40,489 bases of DNA, from assembly GCA_011526095.1 (NCBI GenBank), contig WYBA01000491.1:1-40489 (forward strand). The letters run 5' to 3'. This DNA comes from Myxococcales bacterium. Lineage in GTDB: Bacteria > Myxococcota_A > Polyangia > Haliangiales > Haliangiaceae. Below, in pieces: positions 17,522 through 25,506 of the stretch. Every line of letters starts with the position of its first letter. Position 1 is the first letter of the stretch. The notes under the pieces were generated by a model. The model saw nothing but the letters and a program-made list of their open reading frames with translations. It was not told where the DNA came from and did not search any database. The position numbers and the translations under genes are program-made.

Positions 17522-19000
17522 TCAGGCCCGCGCGAACCGCGCGGCGAACGCGTCGTGGTTGGGCTGGCCCGGCCCGCCGATCACGGCGAACACGACCTCG
17601 GCGAACGCATTCGCGAACGCGCCCGCGAGGTGCGTCGCGAACGCGTCGGCGACGAGCGCCGGGTCGTTGCCGAACACGCCGGCGCCCCACGCGCCGAGGA
17701 CGAGGCGCTCGACCCCGTGCTGCGCGGCGATCGCCAGGACGAACCCGGCGCGGCGCCGCAGCGTCGCCTCGACCGCGGCGGCGTCGAACCGGCCCTGCTG
17801 GCGCAGCGCGCCCGCGTTGGGCGCCGGCGCGGTGATCACCGAGGCCAGCACCGGCCGGTCGAGCCAGCCGCCGGCGTCGTCGCGGAAGAACGGGACGCGC
17901 GGCGAGAACAGCGCGAGGTCGAGGTAGAGCACCGAGGACGACGCGCGGTTGCGCGCGTAGTACGCGGGCTGCGCGTGCTGGCACGGCACGAGCGCGCTGG
18001 AGCGCGCGAGCGCCTCCTCCTGCGCCTGCGCGCCGCCGAGGTAGCCGCCGCCCGGGTTCTTGGCCGAGGCGAAGTTGAGGCACGCGAGGTGGCCGCCCGG
18101 CGCGCGGTCCAGGCGCGCGAGCGCCTCGAACGTGCTCTCGCCGGTGACGGTGATCGCGGTGGCGCGCCCGCCGGTGGGCGGGCGGAGCGCGTCGACGCCG
18201 AGCTCGTGCAGGGTGGTGCCCGCGCGCGCCGCGGCGATCGCGGCGGCGAGGTCGACGCGATCGCCGGCCGCGGTGACGTAGCCGCCGGCGTCGCACGCGG
18301 CGACGGTGTCGCGCGCGATCGCGGCGCGCGCCGCGCCGGGGGAGCCGGGGCAGGGCGCGCGCGACGGAGACGGAGACGGAGACGGAGACGGAGTCGGAGT
18401 CGGAGACGGAGACGGAGACGGAGACGGAGACGGAGACGGAGACGGAGACGGAGTCGGAGACGGCGTCGGGAAGTCGATGAACGCGGGCGGCACGTGCGCG
18501 GTGAGCCACACGCCGTTGGCCGAGACCTGGAACCGGTGGCCGGCCGTGGCCGCCTCGTCGGCGCGGATCACGAGCACGACCGGCCGGCCGCGGCGACCGC
18601 CGACCTGCGTCGCGGTCCGCGCGTCAGCCGACAGGTGGACCGCGTGGCGCGCGCGCGGGCGCAGCCCCTCGGCGCGGATGGCGTCGAGCGCGGCCGCGAC
18701 GGTGCCGTGGTACAGGCGCGCCGGCGGCGTCGCGTCGGGCAGGCCGAGCTCGACCTCGACCGAGTGGCCCTGGTTGGCGCGGATCCGCGCGCCGTCGGGC
18801 GACAGCGCGTACCGCTGCTTGTCGGAGCCGGCGACGATCGCGTGCAGCTCGTCGGCCGTGATCACCACGCCGTGCGCGGCGCACGCCGCGAGCAGCGCGG
18901 CGACGTCGGTCCAGCCGGCCTCGTCGAGCACGAGGCCGATCCGCGCCGGATCGTGGCGCAGGACGAGGGACAGGAACTTGCTGGTGCGGGTGGCAGACAT
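17522..19000 (-). CDS. Fusion of RNA 2'-phosphotransferase (KptA/Tpt1) and microbial-type PARG
   Basis: A 492-residue two-enzyme protein. Residues 1-177 are a full KptA/Tpt1 domain, which uses NAD+ to remove an RNA 2'-phosphate via an ADP-ribosylated intermediate: LSLVLRHDP (R15, H16), RANQGHS (R74, H79), YHGT (97-100), VHLS (121-124) and the late Arg before PVVLVIR. Residues 178-213 are a Pro/Ser/Thr linker (PSPSPT repeats) encoded by a hexanucleotide microsatellite. Residues 220-492 match the TIGR02452 group of bacterial poly(ADP-ribose) glycohydrolases: NPGGGYLGG, then QEE, giving the PARG signature GGG-x7-QEE (317-329), followed by LGAWGAGVFGNDP. Both sites look intact. One half makes ADP-ribose linkages or ADP-ribose cyclic phosphate, the other cleaves ADP-ribose bonds, so the chain may write and erase or recycle. 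The physiological substrate is unknown. Confidence 0.93.
   Translation of the reverse strand: MSATRTSKFLSLVLRHDPARIGLVLDEAGWTDVAALLAACAAHGVVITADELHAIVAGSDKQRYALSPDGARIRANQGHSVEVELGLPDATPPARLYHGTVAAALDAIRAEGLRPRARHAVHLSADARTATQVGGRRGRPVVLVIRADEAATAGHRFQVSANGVWLTAHVPPAFIDFPTPSPTPSPSPSPSPSPSPSPSPTPTPSPSPSPSPSRAPCPGSPGAARAAIARDTVAACDAGGYVTAAGDRVDLAAAIAAARAGTTLHELGVDALRPPTGGRATAITVTGESTFEALARLDRAPGGHLACLNFASAKNPGGGYLGGAQAQEEALARSSALVPCQHAQPAYYARNRASSSVLYLDLALFSPRVPFFRDDAGGWLDRPVLASVITAPAPNAGALRQQGRFDAAAVEATLRRRAGFVLAIAAQHGVERLVLGAWGAGVFGNDPALVADAFATHLAGAFANAFAEVVFAVIGGPGQPNHDAFAARFARA
18363..18468. repeat. Hexanucleotide microsatellite (GGAGAC/GGAGTC)n inside coding linker
   Basis: About 17 units of GGAGAC with a few GGAGTC variants on the + strand, read on the coding minus strand as alternating CCG and TCN/ACN codons, i.e. 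Pro-Ser/Thr. The period of six keeps the frame, so slippage changes linker length without breaking the protein. The same hexamer family appears at 25104-25262 and 40096-40218 in noncoding DNA. Confidence 0.9.
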
Positions 19001-19050
19001 GACACGGACGGCCTCTCTCGTACCGTGTCCGATAGTGTCATGTCAACACT
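19001..19050 (-). promoter_or_regulatory. Candidate promoter and operator of the KptA-PARG gene
   Basis: On the minus strand a perfect TTGACA lies at 19046-19041. A weak -10 (TACGAG) follows after 18 nt, which would put transcription start close to the ATG. The TTGACA sits inside the dyad AGTGT-N7-ACACT (19034-19050). Two more inverted repeats surround the start codon: GACATGACAC (18996-19005) with its complement at 19035-19044, and GACACGG (19001-19007) with CCGTGTC (19023-19029). A repressor site over the promoter, or a start-codon hairpin in RNA, would both fit. Confidence 0.5.
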
Positions 19051-19103
19051 AAGAAGTCAGGGCGAACCTGGAACGGCGACTCACCACGGCGGCGGCCCTC
19101 ACG

Positions 19104-19925
19104 TTGACTCCCGTGCACCGGGTCGGAGTATCTCTTCATCATGCCGCGATCGCACTCGCGCTCGTGCCACGGCCGTCCAGACGAGGGCGCGCGGTGAGCG
19201 ATAACCCGGCCGCGCCTGGCGCGGGCGACACCCGGGCCGCCGATCCGACCGGGGCGGATCCTCGCGGCGTCTTCGTGATCCGCCCCGGGGCCGAGCCTCG
19301 AGCCGTCCGCCAGTACACGGTCTCGGCCGGGACGAAGCGCACGGCCGCCCATGCGCTGATCCAGACCGTCGACGACGTCGAAGACAGCCGAGAGGTCAAC
19401 GAGTGGACGCTGGCCGTCACGACCACCGCACAGGCGATGGTCTTCGACGTCAAGGTGACGAGTGGCCCTCGGGCGGGCATGACGGATACCTGGTCGATCG
19501 ACGATCGCGGGCTCCTCGCGCGTGTGGCGAGCGACGGGCCGGGGGGCGTGATGCGCGAGGCGTTCGCGGCGCCGCTGCTCCCGCTGCTGCCGCGCGAGGC
19601 GATCGGGCCAGGCGCACGATGGAACGCGCCGGCAGCGATCTTCCTGGATGCCTCGCATCCCGCGCACGCGAGCTCGATCGCGTGGGAGCTGATCTCGACG
19701 GACGCAGGTGGGATCACGGTCCGCGGGACGGTCAGCTCGCAGCCGCAGCGAATCGAGGGCAGCGACCCGCCCCTGGAGGTCTCCGTCACCGGTCGGATCG
19801 ACTCCGCGTTCGACCTCGCCACGCTCGTGGGATGGGGCGCGATGCGGCTCGAGGTCCGGATCGCGCCGCCGGGCGCCACGCCGCCGCCCCAGCTGGTCTA
19901 CGGGGTCCTGCTCGAGCACCGCTGA
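19104..19925 (+). CDS. Paralogue of the 21.8-kb lipoprotein, apparently lacking its signal peptide
   Basis: The body (from about 19250) is clearly homologous to the gene at 21777-22601: both have GAEPRA, a W-T/S-I-D-D/E-R-G block and the identical 12-mer LPREAIGPGARW, then a beta-rich tail. The N-terminus is unclear. The longest frame begins at TTG 19104 (273 residues); GTG 19194 is a shorter choice (243 residues). Neither gives a lipobox. An ATG followed by CCGCG at 19141, like the paralogue's start, is out of frame with the body, so a frameshift may have destroyed the original signal peptide. Codon third positions are less strictly G/C than in neighbours. The function of either copy is unknown; the domain may be a DUF6263-like exported family. 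recA lies between the two. Confidence 0.65.
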   Translation: MTPVHRVGVSLHHAAIALALVPRPSRRGRAVSDNPAAPGAGDTRAADPTGADPRGVFVIRPGAEPRAVRQYTVSAGTKRTAAHALIQTVDDVEDSREVNEWTLAVTTTAQAMVFDVKVTSGPRAGMTDTWSIDDRGLLARVASDGPGGVMREAFAAPLLPLLPREAIGPGARWNAPAAIFLDASHPAHASSIAWELISTDAGGITVRGTVSSQPQRIEGSDPPLEVSVTGRIDSAFDLATLVGWGAMRLEVRIAPPGATPPPQLVYGVLLEHR

Positions 19926-19944
19926 CCGCCCTGACCGCGCTCCC

Positions 19945-19987
19945 GACATGGCGTCCGGGTTGCGGCCATTCGTCCGGCCGCCGGACG
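19945..19987 (+). promoter_or_regulatory. recA upstream element with sigma-54-like core, shared with comM
   Basis: Positions 19945-19965 are identical over 21 bp to the reverse complement of 40007-40027, which lies upstream of comM. The core TGGCGTCCGGGTTGCGG fits a sigma-54 -24/-12 promoter (TGGC-N7-TTGC spacing), placing transcription start near 19975, some 85 nt before the recA ATG. Weaker similarity continues to a shared CCGGACG at 19981-19987. That tail also forms a small CGTCCGG/CCGGACG hairpin. No LexA-type box was seen here. Confidence 0.5.
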
Positions 19988-20060
19988 GCGCGCGACGACG
20001 ATCCGCGGAGTTGGCGCGGCACGACGGGTGCTCCTGGGGCGGGCAGGAGGTTCCCCACCC

Positions 20061-21091
<1,031 letters not shown>

Positions 21092-21095
<4 letters not shown>

Positions 21096-21565
21096 AGACG
21101 CTGCGCGCCACCCTCGCCGAGGCCGCGTTCGCCGACGCCCCGCCCGCCTCCGGCGCCGGCGGCCGGCTCGCGCTCGACCCCGCGCTCGCCCAGCGCCTGC
21201 TCGAGGAGCTGATCTACGAGCGCGTCCGCACCCAGGTCGACCTGTTCGAGCTGACGTGCTTCGAGGTCGAGCTCGACACCAGCATCGAGCGCGTCATGAC
21301 CGATCTCGCGGGCATGTCTGGCGACGACGCGCCGCCGGGCGCGGTCGCCGGCGTGCTCGTCGACGGCGCGTGGCGCCGGCTCGAGGCCGAGTGGCGCCAC
21401 CTGCGCGCCGCGGCCAGCGGCGACGACCCCGACGGCTGCCCGATCTGCGCCGCGCTCGACGCGTGCGGCGCGGTCGACGTCACCGCGGACGTCATCGGCC
21501 ACGAGCCGCTACGCCCGCGCCCGGGCAAGCGCGCGCGACGCGCGCGGCGTTCCGGCCGGGCGTGA
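21092..21565 (+). CDS. Unknown protein translationally coupled to RecA
   Basis: A 157-residue protein beginning at GTG 21092, which overlaps the recA stop by 4 bp. It is not RecX: it lacks that family's repeated three-helix pattern. The N-terminal 100 residues look helical (LAQRLLEELIYERVRTQVDLFELTCFEVELD), then comes DGCPICAALDACG with C116, C119 and C125, which could bind a metal or form a disulfide, and a basic tail rich in Arg and Lys that might touch nucleic acid. There is no signal peptide. Coupling to recA suggests a role in DNA repair or RecA control, but this is inference from position only. Confidence 0.75.
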
Positions 21566-21566
21566 C

Positions 21567-21650
21567 GGGCGGGCGGGCCCGGGCGGGCGCGCCGAAGCCC
21601 GCCCGCCAGGCTGTCGCCCCTTGGGGTGCGGAGATCGGAGTCCCCGATCT
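21567..21650. terminator. Hairpins after the recA operon
   Basis: GGCGGGCGGGC at 21568-21578 can pair with 21597-21607 (11 bp), and a second small hairpin AGATCGG/CCGATCT lies at 21632-21650. No T-tract follows, as is usual at this base composition, so intrinsic termination is uncertain. The rest of the 211-bp spacer to 21776 holds the ribosome-binding site GGGGGGAGG of the next gene and nothing else recognisable. Confidence 0.4.
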
Positions 21651-21776
21651 GCCCGACCTCGACATCCGATGGTGAGTAGCGCTTGGGCTCTCCGTGCACA
21701 CTGCGCCGCGCCCGCGCCCCTGATCCTGCTCGATCACACAGTAGGCGACGGCACCGCCGGCGGGGGGAGGTGCACA

Positions 21777-22601
21777 ATGCCGCGCATGAAGCTCCGCCTC
21801 GCCTCGTGGTCGACCATCCTCGCGCTGGGCCTCGCGCTGGGCCTCGCCGTCGCCGCGCCGGCGTGCGGAGGACCAGCGGCCACGTCGGCGCCGGCCGCAC
21901 CGACGCCCGCGCCCGAGCCCGACCCGTACGGCGTCGTCGTGCTCGACCCCGGCGCCGAGCCGCGCGCGCCGCGGCGCGTGCAGGTGCCGGTCGGGACGCG
22001 GCGCGCCGTGGCGCACGCGATGGAGTTCTCGGCCGAGGGCGCGTCGCCCACCGCGATGCGCACGAGCTGGACGCTCGAGGTCACCGCGGCGGAGCCCCCG
22101 GCGATGACCGTGGCGATGTCGGTCGACGACGGCCCGCTCGCGGGCGCGCGCGGGCAGTGGACGATCGACGAGCGCGGGCACCTGTCGCCGCCCACCGACG
22201 GTGACGGCGCGCGGATGGTGCTGCAGCAGTCGATGGTCGAGCACCTGATCCCGACGCTGCCGCGCGAGGCGATCGGCCCCGGCGCGCGGTGGACCACGCC
22301 GGCGCTGATGAGCCCCGGCGTCGGCGAGGCCGGCCTGCCGGGCACGATCACGTGGGAGCTGACCGCGGCGGACGGCGCGCGGGTCACGCTCGCCGGCGCG
22401 CTCGAGGTCCCCGAGACCACGACACCGTTCCGGGACCAGACGATGCACATGTCGAGCACCGGGACGCTCGCGGTCCAGCTCGATCTCGCGACGCTGGAGG
22501 GCGAGGTCAGCCTCGACATGGCGCTCGCGATCCGGGTCGGCGACGGCGAGCAGGCCCATCGCATGGCCTCGACGGCGCGCGTGTCGGCGACGTTGCGGTG
22601 A
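21777..22601 (+). CDS. Lipoprotein, paralogue of the gene at 19.1 kb
   Basis: A 274-residue exported protein with a strong GGGGGGAGG ribosome-binding site 6 nt before ATG 21777 and a lipoprotein signal ending at C30 (VAAPAC). A Pro/Ala linker follows (to about 50). The mature part has the same beta-rich fold as the gene before recA: DPGAEPRAP, WTIDERG, LPREAIGPGARW and a C-terminal run of strands. No catalytic motif is visible. This copy keeps the signal peptide that the other copy seems to have lost. It ends 11 bp before the convergent RCK-domain gene. Confidence 0.78.
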   Translation: MPRMKLRLASWSTILALGLALGLAVAAPACGGPAATSAPAAPTPAPEPDPYGVVVLDPGAEPRAPRRVQVPVGTRRAVAHAMEFSAEGASPTAMRTSWTLEVTAAEPPAMTVAMSVDDGPLAGARGQWTIDERGHLSPPTDGDGARMVLQQSMVEHLIPTLPREAIGPGARWTTPALMSPGVGEAGLPGTITWELTAADGARVTLAGALEVPETTTPFRDQTMHMSSTGTLAVQLDLATLEGEVSLDMALAIRVGDGEQAHRMASTARVSATLR

Positions 22602-22612
22602 TCCGGGGTGCG

Positions 22613-23875
22613 TCAGGTCGGCGGTGACGCGGCGTCTGCGGCCCGGGCCGCGCCGCGCGGCGCGTCGTCGAGCACGAGCCGCCCGAGGTCGGAGCGCGCG
22701 ATCAGCCGGCTCAGCGCGATCGGGCGGATGCCCCTGGACTCGAGGAACGCCTGCACGTGCCGGGTGTCGGCGACGCGGACGATCACGTTGGCGCCAAACC
22801 GCCAGCGATCGCGGAACAGCAGCGCGCGCTCGATGTTCGCCGCGTCATCGTCGGTGCACAGCAGCACGGTCGGCTCGGCCTCGCCGGTGTGGGCGATCGC
22901 CGCGGCGAACACGTCGGGGTCGGCGATGTCGCCCTGGACCGCGATCAGCTCGCACAGCCCGCGATCGCCGTAGGCGCGCTGCATGTGGCGGCACTTGCGG
23001 TCGGCGGCGCGGTCGAGCAGGACGACGCGCTGCAGGGTGCGCGCCTCGCCGACGCCGTGCGCGAGCACGACGGCGCGCCCGAGCGCGCCGAAGCCCGCGA
23101 TCACCAGCACCGGCGCCGGCGGCGTCAACGCCGCCGCGGCGCGCTCGTAGGGGTTGATCAGGCGGATGTCGCCGAGCGCCGCGCCCGCGGTGGTGGAGTC
23201 GGTCGTCGCCTCCCAGAAGTCGGGATCGGTCACGACCGCGACGGCGCGGAGCCCGCGTGACGCCGCGAGCTCGAGCGCGACGCTGCACGCCGTGATGTTG
23301 CGGAACCCGTCGTCGCCGGCGGCGACGACGCGGCGCGCCGCGTGGACGCCGGCGGCCTCGAGCGTCGTGCGCAGGGTCGGATCGCCGCGTACGACCGGCC
23401 AGCGGCCGTGGTACCAGTCGCCGAGCTGGCCGCTGTCGTCGATGATCACGACGTCGGTCGCCACGCCGTCGAGGCTCGCGAGCAGCGCCGAGGCGTGCTT
23501 GCCGTGGCCGGCGACGATGACGTGGCCGCGGAGTCGGCGCGCGCGGCGCTCGGGCCCGCCGAGATCGCGCCACAGCGCGCGGACGTAGTTGTAGGCCGTC
23601 GCGCCGGTGAGCGCGGGCGCGGCGAAGTACAGCGCCCACAGCAGGGCGACCCAGCCGTCGCTGCCGCGCGCCGGGTACCCGTCATTGTCGAGGAGGAACA
23701 GCCGGATCGCGGCGTAGACGGCCGCGGCGCCGTCGAGGCGCGCGCCGCCCGACAGCTCGACGTGGTGGAACGCGGCGATCGCCAGCGCGAGCGAGGCCGC
23801 GGCCGCGACGGCGATCGCGACGCGGGCCGCGCGCGGCAGCGCGTCGTCGGGCTCGTCGGCGAAACGGGTCGTCAT
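22613..23875 (-). CDS. Membrane protein with two TrkA-N (RCK-like) domains but no K+ filter
   Basis: A 420-residue protein. Two membrane helices lie at about 16-36 and 75-98, then two Rossmann NAD-binding domains of the TrkA-N/RCK type: HVIVAGHGKHA (119-128) and VLVIAGFGALG (256-266), each followed by the acidic residue expected to hold the ribose (VIIDDS and VVLLDR). The short loop between the helices lacks the TVGYG-type selectivity filter of potassium channels, so it is probably not a channel by itself; a regulatory membrane partner or a diverged channel are options. Its ATG overlaps the stop of the upstream lipoprotein gene (ATGA), so the two are translationally coupled. Confidence 0.8.
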   Translation of the reverse strand: MTTRFADEPDDALPRAARVAIAVAAAASLALAIAAFHHVELSGGARLDGAAAVYAAIRLFLLDNDGYPARGSDGWVALLWALYFAAPALTGATAYNYVRALWRDLGGPERRARRLRGHVIVAGHGKHASALLASLDGVATDVVIIDDSGQLGDWYHGRWPVVRGDPTLRTTLEAAGVHAARRVVAAGDDGFRNITACSVALELAASRGLRAVAVVTDPDFWEATTDSTTAGAALGDIRLINPYERAAAALTPPAPVLVIAGFGALGRAVVLAHGVGEARTLQRVVLLDRAADRKCRHMQRAYGDRGLCELIAVQGDIADPDVFAAAIAHTGEAEPTVLLCTDDDAANIERALLFRDRWRFGANVIVRVADTRHVQAFLESRGIRPIALSRLIARSDLGRLVLDDAPRGAARAADAASPPT

Positions 23876-24549
23876 GGCAGGCGCGTGAACCGCAGGCCGT
23901 GCGTCATCGTCTCGTCGCTCCCACCGATGCCGCCGCGCACCGGGCCGGTCGCGTCGACGCACAGCTCGCTCCACGACGTGTTGCCGGGCCACCGCGCCTC
24001 GCCGTGGGCGCACCACGCGCCGCCCTCGGCGTAGACACGGGTGCGGATCTCGCCCTCGTCCATCGGCTCGACGTGCTCCTCGGCGGTCGCGGGCAGCGCG
24101 AGCAGCGGCGTGTCGCCGGGCTCGGCGCCGATCGCGTCGCCCGGCGACGGCTCGGTCGTGAGGTACCACAGGCCGCGCGAGGTGCCGGCCCACCACCCGG
24201 CGAGCGCGCCGGAGGCGGTCGCGTCGAGCCCGCCGTCGCACCACAGCAGCGCCGCCTTGCCGTCGGCGAGCGGGCGGACCTCGGTCACCTTGCACGACGC
24301 CTCGCCGGGGAACGTCTCGTCGCTGACGACGGCGCCGGTGTCGTCGAGGGCGCGCTCGCGGTGCTCGAGCGCGAACCGCCACGTCGTCCCCTCGACGAAC
24401 AGCGCGAGGTCGGGCGCGGACAGCGCCGCCGGCGCGGGCGAGGCGGCCGCGCCGCTCGTGCCTGTCTGCGTCGCGGGCGAGGTCGACGGGCCGCACGCGG
24501 TTGCAGCGAGCGCCGCGGCGAGCGCGGCCACGCGGAGCAGTTCCCCCAT
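23872..24549 (-). CDS. Lipoprotein coupled to the TrkA-N membrane protein
   Basis: A 225-residue exported protein with a lipobox at AATAC (C19). After an Ser/Ala/Pro linker there is a single domain, mostly beta, with Trp-rich segments (LAGWWAGTSRGLWYL), and with Cys pairs (GEASCKV, LLWCDGG, AWCAHGE, ELCVD) likely to be oxidised. No enzymatic motif was recognised. The stop shares 4 bp with the start of the next gene, the two-RCK-domain membrane protein, so the products are probably made together and may interact across the inner membrane. It is divergent from the Asp/Glu/Pro-repeat lipoprotein gene (164-bp gap, no clear promoter motif). Confidence 0.75.
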   Translation of the reverse strand: MGELLRVAALAAALAATACGPSTSPATQTGTSGAAASPAPAALSAPDLALFVEGTTWRFALEHRERALDDTGAVVSDETFPGEASCKVTEVRPLADGKAALLWCDGGLDATASGALAGWWAGTSRGLWYLTTEPSPGDAIGAEPGDTPLLALPATAEEHVEPMDEGEIRTRVYAEGGAWCAHGEARWPGNTSWSELCVDATGPVRGGIGGSDETMTHGLRFTRLP

Positions 24550-24713
24550 GTGCACGCATCGTACACGTCCGCTGTGGGAGAGGGGCGCACCGGGGCCGGC
24601 GCACCCGCGCGCCGGCGAAATCCCCGTGGGCGCGGCGACGGATCGCGGGCTCAAGTGCGCGAAGGTCGCGCTGGATCGCCCGATGCAAACAGGGAGCGGC
24701 GAGGAGGAACCCC

Positions 24714-25097
24714 ATGCGCCCCACGCTCGCGCTCGTGCTCGCGCTGCTCGCCGGCCCCGCCGGCTGCGCGTTCGACCCCGCCGGCGCCCCGATGTCGGAG
24801 CCGCCGGGCGACCCCGGTGGCGACCTCGACCCGCTCGGGCCGGACGCGGGCCCGGCGCCCGACGCGGCGCCGAGCGGCGCCGAGCCCGACGCGGCGCCGA
24901 GCGGCGACGAGCCCGACGAGCCCGACGAGCCCGACGAGCCCGACGAGCCCGACGGCCCCGACGGCGAGCCCGACGAGCCCGACGGCCCCGACGGCGAGCC
25001 CGACGACGACGAGCACGACGGCCCCGGCGGCGGCGGCCCCGGCGGCGGCGGCCCCGGCGGCGACGGCCCCGGCGGCGGCGGCCCCGGCGGCGGATGA
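24714..25097 (+). CDS. Low-complexity acidic lipoprotein (DEP and GGGP repeats)
   Basis: A 127-residue protein with a GAGGAGG ribosome-binding site before ATG 24714 and a lipobox LLAGPAGC (C18). The entire mature part is simple sequence: PDAAPSG units, then DEP repeated four times and GPDGEP units, a DDDEHD patch, and finally GGGGP repeats to the C-terminus. At DNA level these are near-perfect 9-bp GACGAGCCC and 12-bp repeats, so length probably varies by slippage. It should be a flexible, strongly acidic surface tether; no globular domain or function is visible. Confidence 0.7.
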   Translation: MRPTLALVLALLAGPAGCAFDPAGAPMSEPPGDPGGDLDPLGPDAGPAPDAAPSGAEPDAAPSGDEPDEPDEPDEPDEPDGPDGEPDEPDGPDGEPDDDEHDGPGGGGPGGGGPGGDGPGGGGPGGG

Positions 25098-25506
25098 GCC
25101 GACCTGCCTCCGCCTCCGCCTCCGTCCCCGCCTCCGCCTCCCCGCTCATCTTGCTGAGCAGGCCCGAGCGCCAGCGAGGGCCGTCTCGAAAGGACGCCCC
25201 CGCCTCCGTCTCCGCCTCCGCCCCCGTCTCCGCCTCCGCCTCCGTCTCCGCCTCCGTCCCCGTCCTCGCCACCCGGTCCGTTCGCCCCGAGCCGGGCCGA
25301 GCGCAGCGAGGCCCGAGTCGAGGGGCCAGCCTTCCCCGCGCTCGTTCCGCGGGCGAGCCGTCAGCCGGACCGCTCGACTCTTCGCTCACCGCTGCGCGCA
25401 CCGCGCCGCTTCGGGGCGAGCGGAGCACGCGACGCGTGCGAGTGATCGGGCGAGCTGGGCGGCGCTGTTCGCTCGAAGCACCGACCAGCCCGGCCGGCGC
25501 CGCGGC
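25098..25506. repeat. Repeat-rich spacer with two (CTCCGY)n tracts and a duplicated GAGCGCAGCGAGG motif
   Basis: This 409-bp stretch has no credible gene. Hexanucleotide tracts related to CTCCGC/CTCCGT run at about 25104-25137 and 25200-25262. A motif close to CGAGCGCAGCGAGGCCCGAG appears twice in imperfect form, near 25164 and 25300, each followed by a variant of GTCTCGAAAGG or GTCGAGGGG. A small hairpin GCTCA/TGAGC lies at 25144-25159. The remainder to 25506 is unremarkable GC-rich sequence upstream of nothing, since the flanking genes converge here. Confidence 0.75.

Noticed and set aside
18306..19052. Plus-strand DGDGDG frame over the KptA-PARG linker
   Set aside because: It is the antisense reading of the same microsatellite; the minus strand encodes two recognisable enzymes.
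19926..20060. LexA/SOS box before recA
   Set aside because: No CTGT-type or GTTC-N7-GAAC-type box could be found; only the element shared with comM.
25098..25506. CRISPR-like array
   Set aside because: Repeats are six bases long without spacers of constant length, and no cas genes are nearby.
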